Positions 49,809-61,445 are shown, numbered from the stretch's first letter. The stretch: 64,000 nucleotides of DNA from Diacronema lutheri (GCA_019448385.1 JAGTXO010000006.1:496001-560000), one strand, 5' to 3'. The notes: a model not told the origin generated them from the sequence alone. Numbers and translations are program-made.

Positions 49809-51932
49809 ATGCCGCTCGCCAAGGTCGTGCGCGCCGCGCTGTACGCGCCCGCGCCGTCGACGACACGCGGCGAGTCCACATCCCTGTCGGCGACGCCCAA
49901 GGGTGACTTCCTCGTGTACGGTGCCGGCAAGCTCGTCATCATCCGCTCCGCCGCCAACCCGCTGCAGGCAACGCTGTACGCGGAGCACCAGGGCGCGGTG
50001 CGCAGCGCCCGTCGCTGCGCGCGCCCTGCACTGCGCGCGCTCTGGGCGCGTGCGCTGCGCGCTGCGCGCATCTCACGCCGTCTCATCGCGCCGCAGGTGA
50101 CGGCCGTCGCCGTCTCGCCGAACGGCGAGTGGATCGCGTCCGGCGATGAGCGCGGGACTGTGCGGATCTGGGCCAACCAGCCAGAGCGCACGCTCAAGCT
50201 CGAGACGTTCGCGCTCGGGGGCAAGGTGCTCGACATCGCGTGGTCGGGCGACGGTCAGCGCGTCCTCGCCGTCGGCGAGGGCCAGCAGTCGTACGGCAAG
50301 GTCTTCACCTGGGACTCAGGCAACACGGTCGGCGCCATCGACTCGCATTCCAAGCGCATTATCACCGGCGCGTTCAAGCCAACGCGCCCGTTCCGAATCG
50401 CGACGGGCTCGGACGACCTGAACATCAACTGGTACGAGGGCCCGCCGTTCAAGTTCAAGTCCTCCTTCCGCGAGCACACCCGCTACCCGAACTGCGTGCG
50501 ATTCTCGCCCGACGGCGAGCAGCTCATCTCCGTGGGCTCGGACTCCAAGATCGTCATGTACAACGGACCCACCGGGCAGAAGGTCGCGGACATCACGTGC
50601 GACGACATGCACACGGGCGCCATCTACGCGTGCGCGTGGGCGCCCGACTCGAAGCAGCTGCTCACCGTGTCCGCGGACAAGACCGCCAAAGTGTGGCACG
50701 TGGACCTTGGCCAGCCGCACTGCACGATCGTCATGGCCGAGCACGGCACGGTGGGCGACATGCAGGTGGGCTGCTGCTGGCAGGGCGCAACGGTCGCGTC
50801 GCTTTCGCTCTCCGGTCGCATCAACCTGATCGACCCGGCCGCCGGTAAGGTTGTCTCCTCGCTGATGGGCCACAATCGTGCGATCACCGCGCTGAGCGTA
50901 GACCGAACCACGGACAAGGCGCGCTTCGCGTCCGCCTCATTCGACGGCGTCCTCGCCGTGTGGGACGCGCGGACGGGCGGCTGCCAGGTGATCGACGGCA
51001 CCGGCCACGAGAACGGCATCGTCGACGTCGCCTTCTTGCCCGGCGACATCCTCGCGTCGGCGGCTCTCGACCGCACCGTCCGATTTTCAAATCTCCAGTC
51101 GGGGGCGTACAATGGGTCCGCGACTGTCCAACTTGGTGCGCGACATCGCGCGACGCGCTTCGACGCGGCGCGCATCGCTGCGCATCGTCGCGCACGCTTC
51201 TGAGTGTGCTTCCGTGTCTGGCCCCACCGCCCGCTCTCCGCCCCACAGATGGGAGCGCGTGCGGCATGTGCGCCCTCGGCGACGACGGCTTCGTCGTCGC
51301 CGTCACGGAGAAGAGCCTGTTTGTCGTCGCGCCGGGCAAGGTGGTTGCGCAGGTAGACGCTGGCTTCCGCGCGTCGTGTGTCGCGTGCTCGCCGTCGGGC
51401 GCGCAGATTGCCATTGGCGGGCAGGAGGGCGAGATCCAATTGTTTGAGTACGCGGGCGCCAAGCTGGGCAGGCTGCCCAATGGCGGCAAGCGGCACCAGG
51501 GCGAGGTGACGGCTCTTGCCTTCTCGCCGACTGGTGCGCACCTGGGCAGCTGCGATGCGGCGCGCCACGTCTACGCGTGGGAGCTGCCCAGCTTCACGCC
51601 CGTCTCCACGTCGTGGGCTGCGCACAAGGCCAAGGTGACGACGCTCGCGTGGTCGCCCTCCGGCCGCCTGCTCGCAACGGGCGGTGTCGACAGCTCGCTC
51701 GTGCTGTGGTCGGTCGACGCGCCGGACGAGAGCGTCACGACACGCCTCGCGCACACGGACGGCGTCACGGCGGTCGGCTTCCTCTCGGACGAGCTCATCA
51801 TCTCGGCGGGGCAGGTGTGCGCGCGCGCCGCAGCTCGCGCCGCGCGCCGGGCGCAGAGGCTGAGCGCGCGCGCGCGCGTGCGTGCACCGCTCGCAGGACG
51901 CGTGCATCAAGACGTGGGCCATTCAGAAATGA
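49809..51932 (+). CDS. AIP1: Actin-interacting protein 1 (AIP1/WDR1)
   Basis: A 609-residue double WD40 propeller (human WDR1 has 606) that works with cofilin to disassemble actin filaments. Family motifs: VTAVAVSPNGEWIASGDERG, KVFTWDSGNTVGAI with SHSKRI, RPFRIATGSDD, YPNCVRFSPDGEQLISVGSD, ADKTAKVWHVD, and in the second propeller AAHKAKVTTLAWSPSGRLLA. Exons 49809-49997, 50097-51135, 51249-51814 and 51897-51932; phases 0, 1 and 0 all close. The 36-bp last exon (DACIKTWAIQK) is a tiny exon easily missed. Confidence 0.96.
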
Positions 51933-52032
51933 GCGGCGCGTGAAGGAGCACCCCCTCGGCGCACTGGCTCGCGAGAGGCGGGGTGCATTTTGAAAAGTTC
52001 AAAAAACCTTAAAAGGGGAAAAAAAGAATAAG

Positions 52033-54028
52033 CTATCGGCGCGAGCGCTTTCTAAGCGACGAGCTCGCACCACCGCCTTCGCCGTCTGCTTCCGCCTCGT
52101 CGCCCGCCGGCGCAGACGTAGCCGCGGGCGCGCGCGAGCGCGCGCGCTTCGCGTGCGAGCCCGCGCTCTCGCCGACGCCGACCGCCGGCCGAGGCGACGC
52201 GAGCGGGTTCGCGGACGAGCGGGCTTTGCCCATCGTCGCCTCGGTCGTTTTCGCCGACTCGTCCGACTCAGTGACGCGCGCGCCTGGCGTGCGCACAGGC
52301 ACAGCTGGCGCGATGCCAACGAGCGCCGGTCCGCGCCCGTCCGAGATGAGCGACGGCCTGCGCTGCATCTCCACCTCGTACCGCTGGTAACAGCTGATCT
52401 CGTCCGAGATGAGTTGGCGCAGCTCTGCCGGCGTCAAGTCGCGCTCCTCAAAGTCGGACGTGCGCGGGATGGACGGCTTCGAGCCGCACACGCGCTCAGG
52501 CATCGCGTGGAAGAACGGGTGGTCGAGCGCCTGCGCAGCGCGCAGCGGGGCGTACCGAGGGTTCGAAGGGGCACGTCGGCACAGCACGCAGGCGCGCGCA
52601 ACGACGCGCCCTAACGGCCGGCACGACCGCAAATGCCGCGCGGCCGCCTGCGCCGCGCACCTGCTGCACGGTGCACCGCTCGGCCGGGTTGAAGGCGAGC
52701 ATGCACTCGAGCAGGTCGACCGCCTCCTCGCTCGCGCCCGGGTAGAGGCCGATGAGTGGCGTACGCTCGACTGGAGGCATTGACCGCAAGTACTCGCGGA
52801 GCTCCTCGTTCTCAACCCACGAGAGGTCGCCCTGGCTCGTGCCGATTACGCGGACAATCGTTGACAGCTGGTCGTAGGGCGCGGATAACTGCATGTCCTC
52901 GCCTGACGGGCTGAGCGGGAAGCACGACGAGCCCGGGAACAGAGCGGATCGCTCGTGCGGCTTGCACTTTGACTCAGGCAGCATCGTGAGCAGTTCGGCC
53001 ATGATGCACCCCACGGACCAGACGTCAATCGCGGCCGTGTACCGCTGCATCAAGATGAGCTCCTGCCTCGCCGCAGCGGCGGGCAGCACGCGCGAGGGCC
53101 GCGAGACGTCGGCTGGGGACCGTCGGCTGGGGGCCGTTGCGCGCGGTCGATCATGTCGCGGCGGACGGCGCCACGCGACGTGCGTGCCGCACGTGGCGCC
53201 GACGAGGCGTGCGCAAGAGCCCCGGACACGGCAGCGCGCTGCGCGGCTCACCGGCGCGCGGTACCAGCGCGTGACCACGTGCGAGGTAAGCTGCCGCGTA
53301 ATCATGACGGGCTGCAAAGCGTCCGGACTCAGCCGCACGTTCGGGTCGGCCGGCTCCGGCGGGTCGAAGACGCCGCTCTCGTTGACGACGCGCGAGAGGC
53401 CAAAGTCACAAATTTTGACGTCGCAGCTCCCGTTGAGCAGCACGTTGGCCGGCTTGAGGTCGCGGTGCAGCACGTGCGCGGCGTGGATGTGCGCGAGCGC
53501 GGCGAGCGTCTGCCGAACAATCCACTGCACGTGCTGCAGCGTGATCGTCTGCGGCGAGACGATGAGCTTGCGCATATCGAGGTCAACGTAGTCCATCACG
53601 ATCCACAGGTCCTGGAACGTCTCGAGTGAGACCGGCCGCAGGAGCCCGCGAATCTTGATCACATGTGGATCGTCGAGGTGGCGCAAAATGCGCAGCTCGC
53701 GCAGCAGCCGCTTCGCCTCCGTCAAATTGTTGAAGCAGTGCGAGACCTTCTTGATGGCGACGAGTTCCTTGGTTTGCAAGTCAATGGCGGCGCTGCGCGC
53801 CGCACAGGTCGCGGCGCGGCGCGCGCAGCGCGCAGCGCGCCGGGCGCAAACTGGTCAGGCGCAGGCCGCCGCGCGCGACCGCGCGCAGCGCTACGCGCCG
53901 TCTCACCCAACCTCGCCATAGGCGCCGCGCCCCAAGTAGCAGCGAAATTCGAAGCGCCTGACGCAGTCGGGGTGACACCCTTTGAAGAACCGTGCCGCCG
54001 CCAGCCCCGCGCGGCTCGATTCCTGCAT
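52033..54028 (-). CDS. Atypical MAP kinase (TSH activation loop)
   Basis: A 520-residue CMGC kinase. Exons 54028-53907, 53792-53252, 53062-52661 and 52530-52033; phases 2, 0 and 0 close, and the first junction restores the glycine loop YLGRGAYGEVG before AAIDLQTKELVAIKKV. Catalytic elements: VAIKK, HRDLKPANVLL, KICDFGLS and the MAPK-type loop end THVV-like SHVVTRWYRAPELIL. The dual phosphorylation site TxY is replaced by Thr-Ser-His (53279-53287), and the loop before it is longer than usual (about 30 residues, with a Pro/Asp-rich insert). The kinase core ends with HPFFHAMPE. A basic Ala/Ser-rich C-terminal tail of about 100 residues ends SLRKRSRR, a likely nuclear signal. Upstream kinases are not predictable. 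Confidence 0.92.
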
Positions 54029-54237
54029 CGGAAATGCGGGAGGGTCGGCCGCGACCCGAATGGGGCTGAAGAAGACGAGAAGTAAAAGTTGTTACGATAT
54101 GAAATATGCCACACATGCGCGGTTACACAGGACGTCGAACCGCCATCGTAGGACCCGAGCGCGCGAACGGGCGTTCGGGTCGAGGCAGCGTATGCGCCAC
54201 AAGGCCCATTGAGCGGGCGCGCTAGACGTCGCGCACG

Positions 54238-54819
54238 TCAGTACTGCGCCTGCAAGACGCTGCGCGGCCCGAGGCGGATCTCCGATTCGTCGTCGCCGCC
54301 AACCTCCAACCAGCGCTGCGCGATGAGCTTTTCGATCGTGGTCTGGTACAGGGCGTCGTCCATCTTCAACCCTTGGCCGAGATCGAGTCGCAGGTTTTCT
54401 GCTCCCATCACGTCGATCGAAGCTACGCCCGTCGCTGCCGCGCCCTCCTCGTTCTGCTCAATCTCGTCGCGAACTTTTGCGAAGAGGGCGATCTGCGCGG
54501 GCATGAACGTGTGGCCCTTGTTCGCGTGGTCGTCGTGGACCAGATTAACCAGCGCGTAGTGGAACGCGCCGTCTGACGCGCAGTGTGCCTTGGCCACCTT
54601 GAGCGCGAGGAACTCGAGCTGGTGATTGATCTCATTGACGCAGTCGTCGACCATCGCACCGTTTACCGCAGCGGACGTGTAGCGTCTGTACCTCGACGTG
54701 GCGAGATCGGCGCGGTAAATGTCGACGAGCTGGCGCGTCAGCGCGAGCATTTCATCCTCAGACACCTCGCCCGCGCCCAGTAGGCTCTGCAGCATCGCAC
54801 GGTGCATGTCGTGCACCAT
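54238..54819 (-). CDS. NSE1: SMC5/6 complex subunit NSE1 without its RING
   Basis: A 193-residue protein aligning to the winged-helix part of NSMCE1: MHRAMLQSLLGAGEVSEDEM, VDDCVNEINHQLEFLALKVA, GAFHYALVNLVHDDHANKG, FAKVRDEIEQNEEGAA, then DVMGAENLRLDLGQGLKM and a TTIEKLIAQRWLEVGG wing ending RLGPRSVLQAQY. In other eukaryotes about 60-70 residues of variant RING follow. Here a stop comes directly, and the next 200 bp of the minus strand hold no CxxC pairs. The NSE3-binding part is kept, ubiquitin-ligase function probably not. It is head to head with the FHA gene, 81 bp between starts. Confidence 0.85.
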   Translation of the reverse strand: MVHDMHRAMLQSLLGAGEVSEDEMLALTRQLVDIYRADLATSRYRRYTSAAVNGAMVDDCVNEINHQLEFLALKVAKAHCASDGAFHYALVNLVHDDHANKGHTFMPAQIALFAKVRDEIEQNEEGAAATGVASIDVMGAENLRLDLGQGLKMDDALYQTTIEKLIAQRWLEVGGDDESEIRLGPRSVLQAQY

Positions 54820-54900
54820 GGCGCCAAAAAGGGGACCAGTGCCTGTCGTCCGGATGGCAGCCAGGACAGCCCCATTTCAAATCCGAGTTTGAATTCGAAG

Positions 54901-57900
54901 ATGGACATCCTGGCCGTGGGGGACGCGCAGGCCGGGCTCGCGCCCAATGCGCACGCGTCGGAGCTGATGCCCAAGTGCTGGATCACGTACTTGAAGAGGA
55001 ATGGTGCGGAAGGTGGCAAGATGCCCATCACCAACAGCCTCGTCCTCGGCCGCGGGGCCGAGTGCGACGTCGCGATCCACTTGCCGGACGTTGAGCTCAA
55101 GCACGTGCAGCTCACCGTGGACGACACGGGCAGCGTGTGGCTCGACCACTTTGGCAAGCCCGATACGACCACGCTGAATGGTACGTCTGTCTCCCGCCGC
55201 ACCCGCGTCATGCACGAGGACGAGATGCGCATCCGCGGCCGCATTTTCCGATTCACAATCCAGGGTGCGCTCGCGCTTGCGCGCGCGCTTTGGACGTTCG
55301 CAACCCGAGGCGGGGCCGCTCGCGCGCAACGAGCGCGGACCAGCGTGCAGCCACTGTATCACGCGCGCCTCTCACGCGTGGCTCCGCTCGCCCGTGCGCA
55401 GGCGCCGCGCGTGAGCAGACTGAGGTGCGGCGCGCGGCCAAGGCGAGCCCCCAGGCGGGCCCGACACGCTCGCCGCTGCAGGGCGGGCGCAACCGGATCC
55501 TCGCCGAAAGCCCGCAGCGTGGCGCGTCGATGCACGCGATGGATGGCCAGGAGAACGGCCTTGCGCGCGGCACGCCCCGCGGCGTGCACGGCGGCGGGCT
55601 TGGGTGTACGCTCAGTGGCGGATTGGCTCGCCACACGATGGATCCGTGCGCGCCGGCGGAGGACCTCGGCGAGCCCGTCGCGCCGTCGCCGCGCGCGACG
55701 ACGCTCAGCAATCCGCTCGCCGCTGACCGCACGCGCGGCGCGCCGCCGCGCGTTGAGCTCATCGAGCAGCTCAAGTCACGCCGCGCTAACCAGCCTGCCG
55801 ACGGCGTACGCCCGACATCACGGCAGCCGCCGGCCGCCTCGGCGCAGCCCAAGCTGAGCGGCACGCGCGGCGCGGGCGCGGAGGCGAGCAGCGTGATCGA
55901 CGAGCTCTCGCTTGCAATGCACAAGCGTCGGCACCTGCTCTCGCCGGCCGACTCTGACGAGGCGAGCCCGACGCTCGCAACCGTGCAGGCGCAGGCCGGT
56001 GCGCCCGCGCCAGCGCCCGTGCCCGCGAAGCAAGGCGCCGCTGAGCCGGCTGGCGCTGCGGCGGTCGAGCGAGCCGCAGCGTGCCCAGTGCCGACGCCGT
56101 CGTCTCTGCGCGCCAAGAAGACGGCCGCGCGCATACCGAGCTCGGTTGCCGCGCCTATGGGCGATGCGTCTGCACCCGCCGCCCCGCCCGTCGCCACGCC
56201 AAGCGAACCGATCGTCTCGGTCGCGCAGCAGTCGCCAGCGCGCGCACTCGCGGCAAAGCCATGCGCAGGCGGCTGCAGCGATGGCGGTGGCAGTGACGGA
56301 GCCTCTCCGCGCGAGGCGGGCGACGAAGCCGAGGACGACGTCACGATCGACATTGCGGACCTGCTCAACGCGATTGACACGGCAGACTCACCCGCCCCAC
56401 TCGCCACGTCGCGCGCGGAGGACACGCCGTCGCGCGCGAACGGCGCGATTGGCGCGCTGGCGCTGGGCTTGTCGTCCACACCCGTCGCCAACCCGATGCC
56501 TTCCGGCGCTGCGCGCGCAACGCCCTCGCGCTCACGCGCGCTCGGCTCGACGGTGAGCGCGCGCAAGAATCCGCTGCCTCCCGCGACGCCCTCCGAGGCC
56601 GCGGCGCGGTACCTCGTCGACTCATCCGCCTCAGCCGTGCTGCAAGTGGAGCGCGCGCTCTGCCCGTCGCCCGCGCTGCCCGCGCCGTCGCCGTCGCAGA
56701 AGCCATCGTGCGAGCCTCCGAGCGCTGCGTGTGACTCTCCTCCCGTGCCAGTCGCGCTGCACGCGGCGCTGGCGGCGGTCCGGCAGCCGACGCCGCTCAA
56801 GGCGCCGTCATCCGAGCTCGCGTCCGCACGGCGGAACAAGGGCAATAACGTGCGCCGAGAGAGCGTGGATGGCTCTCCGAACCTGATCACCTTTGACCAG
56901 ACGCTCTACGGCCCGCTCGCGGCCGCACGCACGCTCGTCAGCACGCCCGTGATGCTCCAGCCCCCGCCGCCGCGCCACACGCCGCAGTCGACCGCCGCGA
57001 ACCCGCCGCCGAGTCTTCTCGCCGCCTTCTCCGCCGTCAGCGCGGGCTCGCCCGCGCTCGTGCAGAAGCGCGCGGCGGTCAACACACCGGTCGCGCCCGC
57101 GCTGCTGCACGACTTCACGGCGTCGGTCAGCAAGGTGGGCGCGCCGCCCAGCCTGCTCCGCCAGCCGACGCCGTCAAAGACGATTGGCATGTCAATCCTC
57201 GCAAACAAGACGCCGGCCGCGCTGCGCTCGGGCGAGGACGACCTGGCCGCGTCGGCGAAGCGCGCGCCGCTGCAGACGCCCGCGCTCGAGGGCACGGCGC
57301 ACTTGGACATCGGCGGCTCGGCGCGCAAGGCGGCGGGCGTTCAAGGCTCGTGCAAGCAGATGACGCCCGCGGTGCACAAGACGCCGGCCGCGCTGCGCTC
57401 GGGCGAGGACGACCTGGCCGCGTCGGCGAAGCGCGCGCCGCCGCAGACGCCCGCGCTCGAGGCCACGGCGCACTTGGATATCGGCGGCTCGGCGCGCAAG
57501 GCGGCGGGCGTTCAAGGCTCGTGCAAGCAGATGACGCCCGCGGTGCACAAGACGCCGGCCGCGCTGCGCTCGGGCGAGGACGACCTGGCCGCGTCGGCGA
57601 AGCGCGCGCCGCCGCAGACGCCCGCGCTCGAGGCCACGGCGCACTTGGACATCGGCGGCTCGGCGCGCAAGGCGGCGGGCGCGCAAGGCTCGTGCAAGCA
57701 GATGACGCCCGCGGTGCACAAGACGCCGGCCGCGCTGCGCTCGGGCGAGGACGACCTGGCCGCGTCGGCGAAGCGCGCGCCGCCGCAGACGCCCGTGCTC
57801 GAGGCCACGGCGCACTTGGACATCGGCGGCTCGGCGCGCAAGGCGGCGGGCGTTCAAGGCTCGTGCAAGCAGATGACGCCCGCGGTGCACAAGACGCCGG

Positions 57901-60900
57901 CCGCGCTGCGCTCGGGCGAGGACGACCTGGCCGCGTCGGCGAAGCGCGCGCCGCCGCAGACGCCCGCGCTCGAGGCCACGGCGCACTTGGATATCGGCGG
58001 CTCGGCGCGCAAGGCGGCGGGCGCGCAAGGCTCGTGCAAGCAGATGACGCCCGCGGTGCACAAGACGCCGGCCGCGCTGCGCTCGGGCGAGGACGACCTG
58101 GCCGCGTCGGCGAAGCGCGCGCCGCCGCAGACGCCCGCGCTCGAGGGCACGGCGCACTTGGATATCGGCGGCTCGGCGCGCAAGGCGGCGGGCGCGCAAG
58201 GCTCGTGCAAGCAGATGACGCCCGCGGTGCACAAGACGCCGGCCGCGCTGCGCTCGGGCGAGGACGACCTGGCCGCGTCGGCGAAGCGCGCGCCGCCGCA
58301 GACGCCCGCGCTCGAGGGCACGGCGCACTTGGATATCGGCGGCTCGGCGCGCAAGGCGGCGGGCGCGCAAGGCTCGTGCAAGCAGATGACGCCCGCGGTG
58401 CACAAGACGCCGGCCGCGCTGCGCTCGGGCGAGGACGACCTGGCCGCGTCGGCGAAGCGCGCGCCGCCGCAGACGCCCGCGCTCGAGGGCACGGCGCACA
58501 TGGATATCGGCGGCTCGGCGCGCAAGGCGGCGGGCGCGCAAGGCTCGTGCAAGCAGATGACGCCCGCGGTGCACAAGACGCCGGCCGCGCTGCGCTCGGG
58601 CGAGGACGACCTGGCCGCGTCGGCGAAGCGCGCGCCGCCGCAGACGCCTGCGCTCGAGGCCACGGCGCACTTGGATATCGGCGGCTCGGCGCGCAAGGCG
58701 GCGGGCGCGCAAGGCTCGTGCAAGCAGATGACGCCCGCGGTGCACAAGACGCCGGCCGCGCTGCGCTCGGGCGAGGACGACCTGGCCGCGTCGGCGAAGC
58801 GCGCGCCGCCGCAGACGCCCGCGCTCGAGGCCACGGCGCACTTGGATATCGGCGGCTCGGCGCGCAAGGCGGCGGGCGCGCAAGGCTCGTGCAAGCAGAT
58901 GACGCCCGCGGTGCACAAGACGCCGGCCGCGCTGCGCTCGGGCGAGGACGACCTGGCCGCGTCGGCGAAGCGCGCGCCGCCGCAGACGCCCGCGCTCGAG
59001 GGCACGGCGCACTTGGATATCGGCGGCTCGGCGCGCAAGGCGGCGGGCGCGCAAGGCTCGTGCAAGCAGATGACGCCCGCGGTGCACAAGACGCCGGCCG
59101 CGCTGCGCTCGGGCGAGGACGACCTGGCCGCGTCGGCGAAGCGCGCGCCGCCGCAGACGCCCGCGCTCGAGGCCACGGCGCACTTGGATATCGGCGGCTC
59201 GGCGCGCAAGGCGGCGGGCGCGCAAGGCTCGTGCAAGCAGATGACGCCCGCGGTGCACAAGACGCCGGCCGCGCTGCGCTCGGGCGAGGACGACCTGGCC
59301 GCGTCGGCGAAGCGCGCGCCGCCGCAGACGCCCGCGCTCGAGGGCACGGCGCACATGGACATCGGCGGCTCGGCGCGCAAGGCGGCGAACGTTCAAGGCT
59401 CTTGCAAGCAGATGACGCCCGCGGTGCACAAGACGCCGGCCGCGCTGCGCTCGGGCGAGGACGACCTGGCCGCGTCGGCGAAGCGCGCGCCGCCGCAGAC
59501 GCCTGCGCTCGAGGCCACGGCGCACATGGACATCGGCGGCTCGGCGCGCAAGGCGGCGGGCGCGCAAGGCTCGTGCAAGCAGATGACGCCCGCGGTGCAC
59601 AAGACGCCGGCCGCGCTGCGCTCGGGCGAGGACGATCTGGCCGCGTCGGCGAAGCGCGTGACAGTTCACACTCCGCTGCCGGGCTCCGACCAGCCGCGAC
59701 GCGATTCGGACGAGACAAGTCTGCTTCGTCATTCCGCAGCCGCTCCGGAGAGCCTTCCTCGCGCATGCTTGATCAATGGGCGCGTGTTCGTCTGGAGCAA
59801 GGCGGATGAGCGCGCAACGCCGCCGCCGCCGCCGCCGCGCCTGCCCGTCACCAATCAGGTCGCGCACGACTGCACTTTGCCGATCGATGGCGCGCATGGC
59901 GTCGGCTGCGGGTCGGACGGAGTCGCATTGAGCGACAGCCCAGCCGTGAGCGAGGCCGCGTCGATCCCCGATGTCTTCTCGGCGCCCACCGGCGGCGAGC
60001 GCTCGAGCCTGCTTGCCTTCTCGACCGCGCTCGAGTTCGCTGAGCCGCGCGCGGTGGGTGGCTCGGTTGTCGGAACGGCAGCGCACGACGCACGCGATTG
60101 TCCGACCGCAACTCCGCGCTCTTTCGTCCCGCTGCCCAACTCGAGTGCGGCGGTGCGCATGCCGAACGCGCTCGCGGAACCAATTGACACGCAAGACGTG
60201 GACACCACGTTGGGCTCGCCGGTGGGCGTGTGCGCCCTCAGCGCAACGACGCCCGCGGCGGGCAGCTGTGCGCGCGCGCCATCGTCGGCGCGCTTTTCGG
60301 CGGTTACACGCGGCAAGTTCACTCCGCGCGTGCCGCTCGAGCAGCTCGCGGCCGGCGCGAGCATCGAGGGCTCGTTCACTCCGGCGGCGTTCTTCTCGCT
60401 CGACGCCACGCCCGCCGCCGATCGGCGCGTCGACGCTGCTGGGCTTCCTCCCGCCATCGCGCACGGCAACGGTGCGCCGCTCGACGCCGAGCTCGAGCTC
60501 GTCGGCACGATCGCGCTCGCTGACGCGGCGGGTGGCATGGACGAGGCATCGCTCGCAAAGTTCTGCGCGCGTGGCACGCCCATGCTCGTCGCCGCGGTCG
60601 CGCTTGGGGCGCAAGGCGCGCGTGAGCGGTCGGCAACGCGCGCGAGCGACTCTGAAGGGGCGCAGCTGCTTGGGGCGCGGCTGCCGGCCGACGTCGAGCA
60701 AGCGGCTGTCCGGTGCGTTTGCCCTCCGCCCGCGCTGTGTGCTCTGCCGCTTGGGCACGCGCTGCCTTGCCGCCTGCGCTTTGCAGCAGCGGCTGTGCGT
60801 GCCAGAGCGAGCAGGCAGCGTGGCCTCTGCAGCTCGCGTTTCGCGCCGCGCCCTCTGCCCGCGTCAACCCGCGACTTTGCTCGCTCACGCGCCCGCACAC

Positions 60901-61322
60901 TCCTCCCTCGGCTGTCGCGTGTTCGACGCTCGCCTCGTGCGCGCCGCAGCGTGCGCCTCGCCCTGCGCGCCCCTGACCCGCTGACCGGCGCCTTTGAGTG
61001 TGAGGCGACCTTCTCCTTCCGGCAGGACAATGACCCGAGAGAGTCCGGCGCTTTGGCCGTCAGCCCGCTGCCGCCCTTCCCGCCGCTGCACGATGCTGAC
61101 GTGGCGACGGCGCCGGGCGCTGCGGGCGCGTCCGTGTGCAGCACGCGGCAGATTGCTCGCTCGGCCGTGCCATCGCCATCGCCCATGAGGTCTGCGCACG
61201 CGCGCGCTCTGCCGGGCACGTGGCATCTTTGCGCGGAAAGCAGAGTGAGGAGCTTGCAGTTGGGGCAGCGGACAGCGCTCAGCTGCGGCGCGCGCGCACA
61301 CACAGGCTTGCGCCGCGCATAA
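54901..61322 (+). CDS. Giant FHA-domain protein with 57-residue tandem repeats, Ki-67-like
   Basis: Exon 1 (54901-55264) encodes an FHA domain: SLVLGRGAECDVAI, HLPDVELKHVQLTV, then TTLNGTSV and RGRIFRFTIQ. The GRG-ECD-I-LP-V...H pattern and the FRF ending resemble the Ki-67 FHA. Exon 2 (55402-60712) joins in phase 1. It encodes a disordered region with many TP and SP sites, fifteen 57-residue repeats (57208-59660), then more TP-rich sequence (SRFTAVTRGKFTPR-like blocks near 60295). Exon 3 (60950 on) joins in phase 2 and reads VRLALRAPDPLTGAFECEATFS; it may stop at 61322 or splice on, since another frame (SEELAVGAADSAQL) looks coding from 61244. Length is at least about 2000 residues. FHA binds phosphothreonine; TP repeats suggest cyclin-dependent-kinase regulation. 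Ki-67 kinship is inferred from architecture. Confidence 0.82.
57208..59660 (+). repeat. Fifteen tandem 171-bp coding repeats
   Basis: The repeat starts KTPAALRSGEDDLAASAKRA, continues PPQTPALEATAHLDIGGSAR and ends KAAGAQGSCKQMTPAVH. Starts are spaced exactly 171 bp from 57208 to 59602; the last copy is partial. Each unit has three TP sites (KTP, QTP, MTP). Copies are over 95 percent identical at DNA level, differing mainly at GTA/ATA (Gly or Ala), L/M in HLDI or HMDI, and GVQ/GAQ/NVQ. That points to recent homogenisation. The array opens long spurious frames on both strands. Confidence 0.97.
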
Positions 61323-61445
61323 GGCTCGCCTCACTCGCGCGCGCGCGCGCGTGCACGCGCTCGTGCGAGCAGGGCGACACCATCCTCGGGCCGGCGATCA
61401 GCTCGCGCGGCAGGCTCGGCGAAGGCTGCGTGCGAGCAGACGCCC

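Noticed and set aside
57127-60758. Very long ORFs (hundreds of residues) on both strands and other frames across the 171-bp repeat array
   Set aside because: 171 is a multiple of three, so any stop-free frame in one unit stays open through the array. Only the plus frame joined to the FHA exon has TP motifs and continues into unique coding sequence on both sides.
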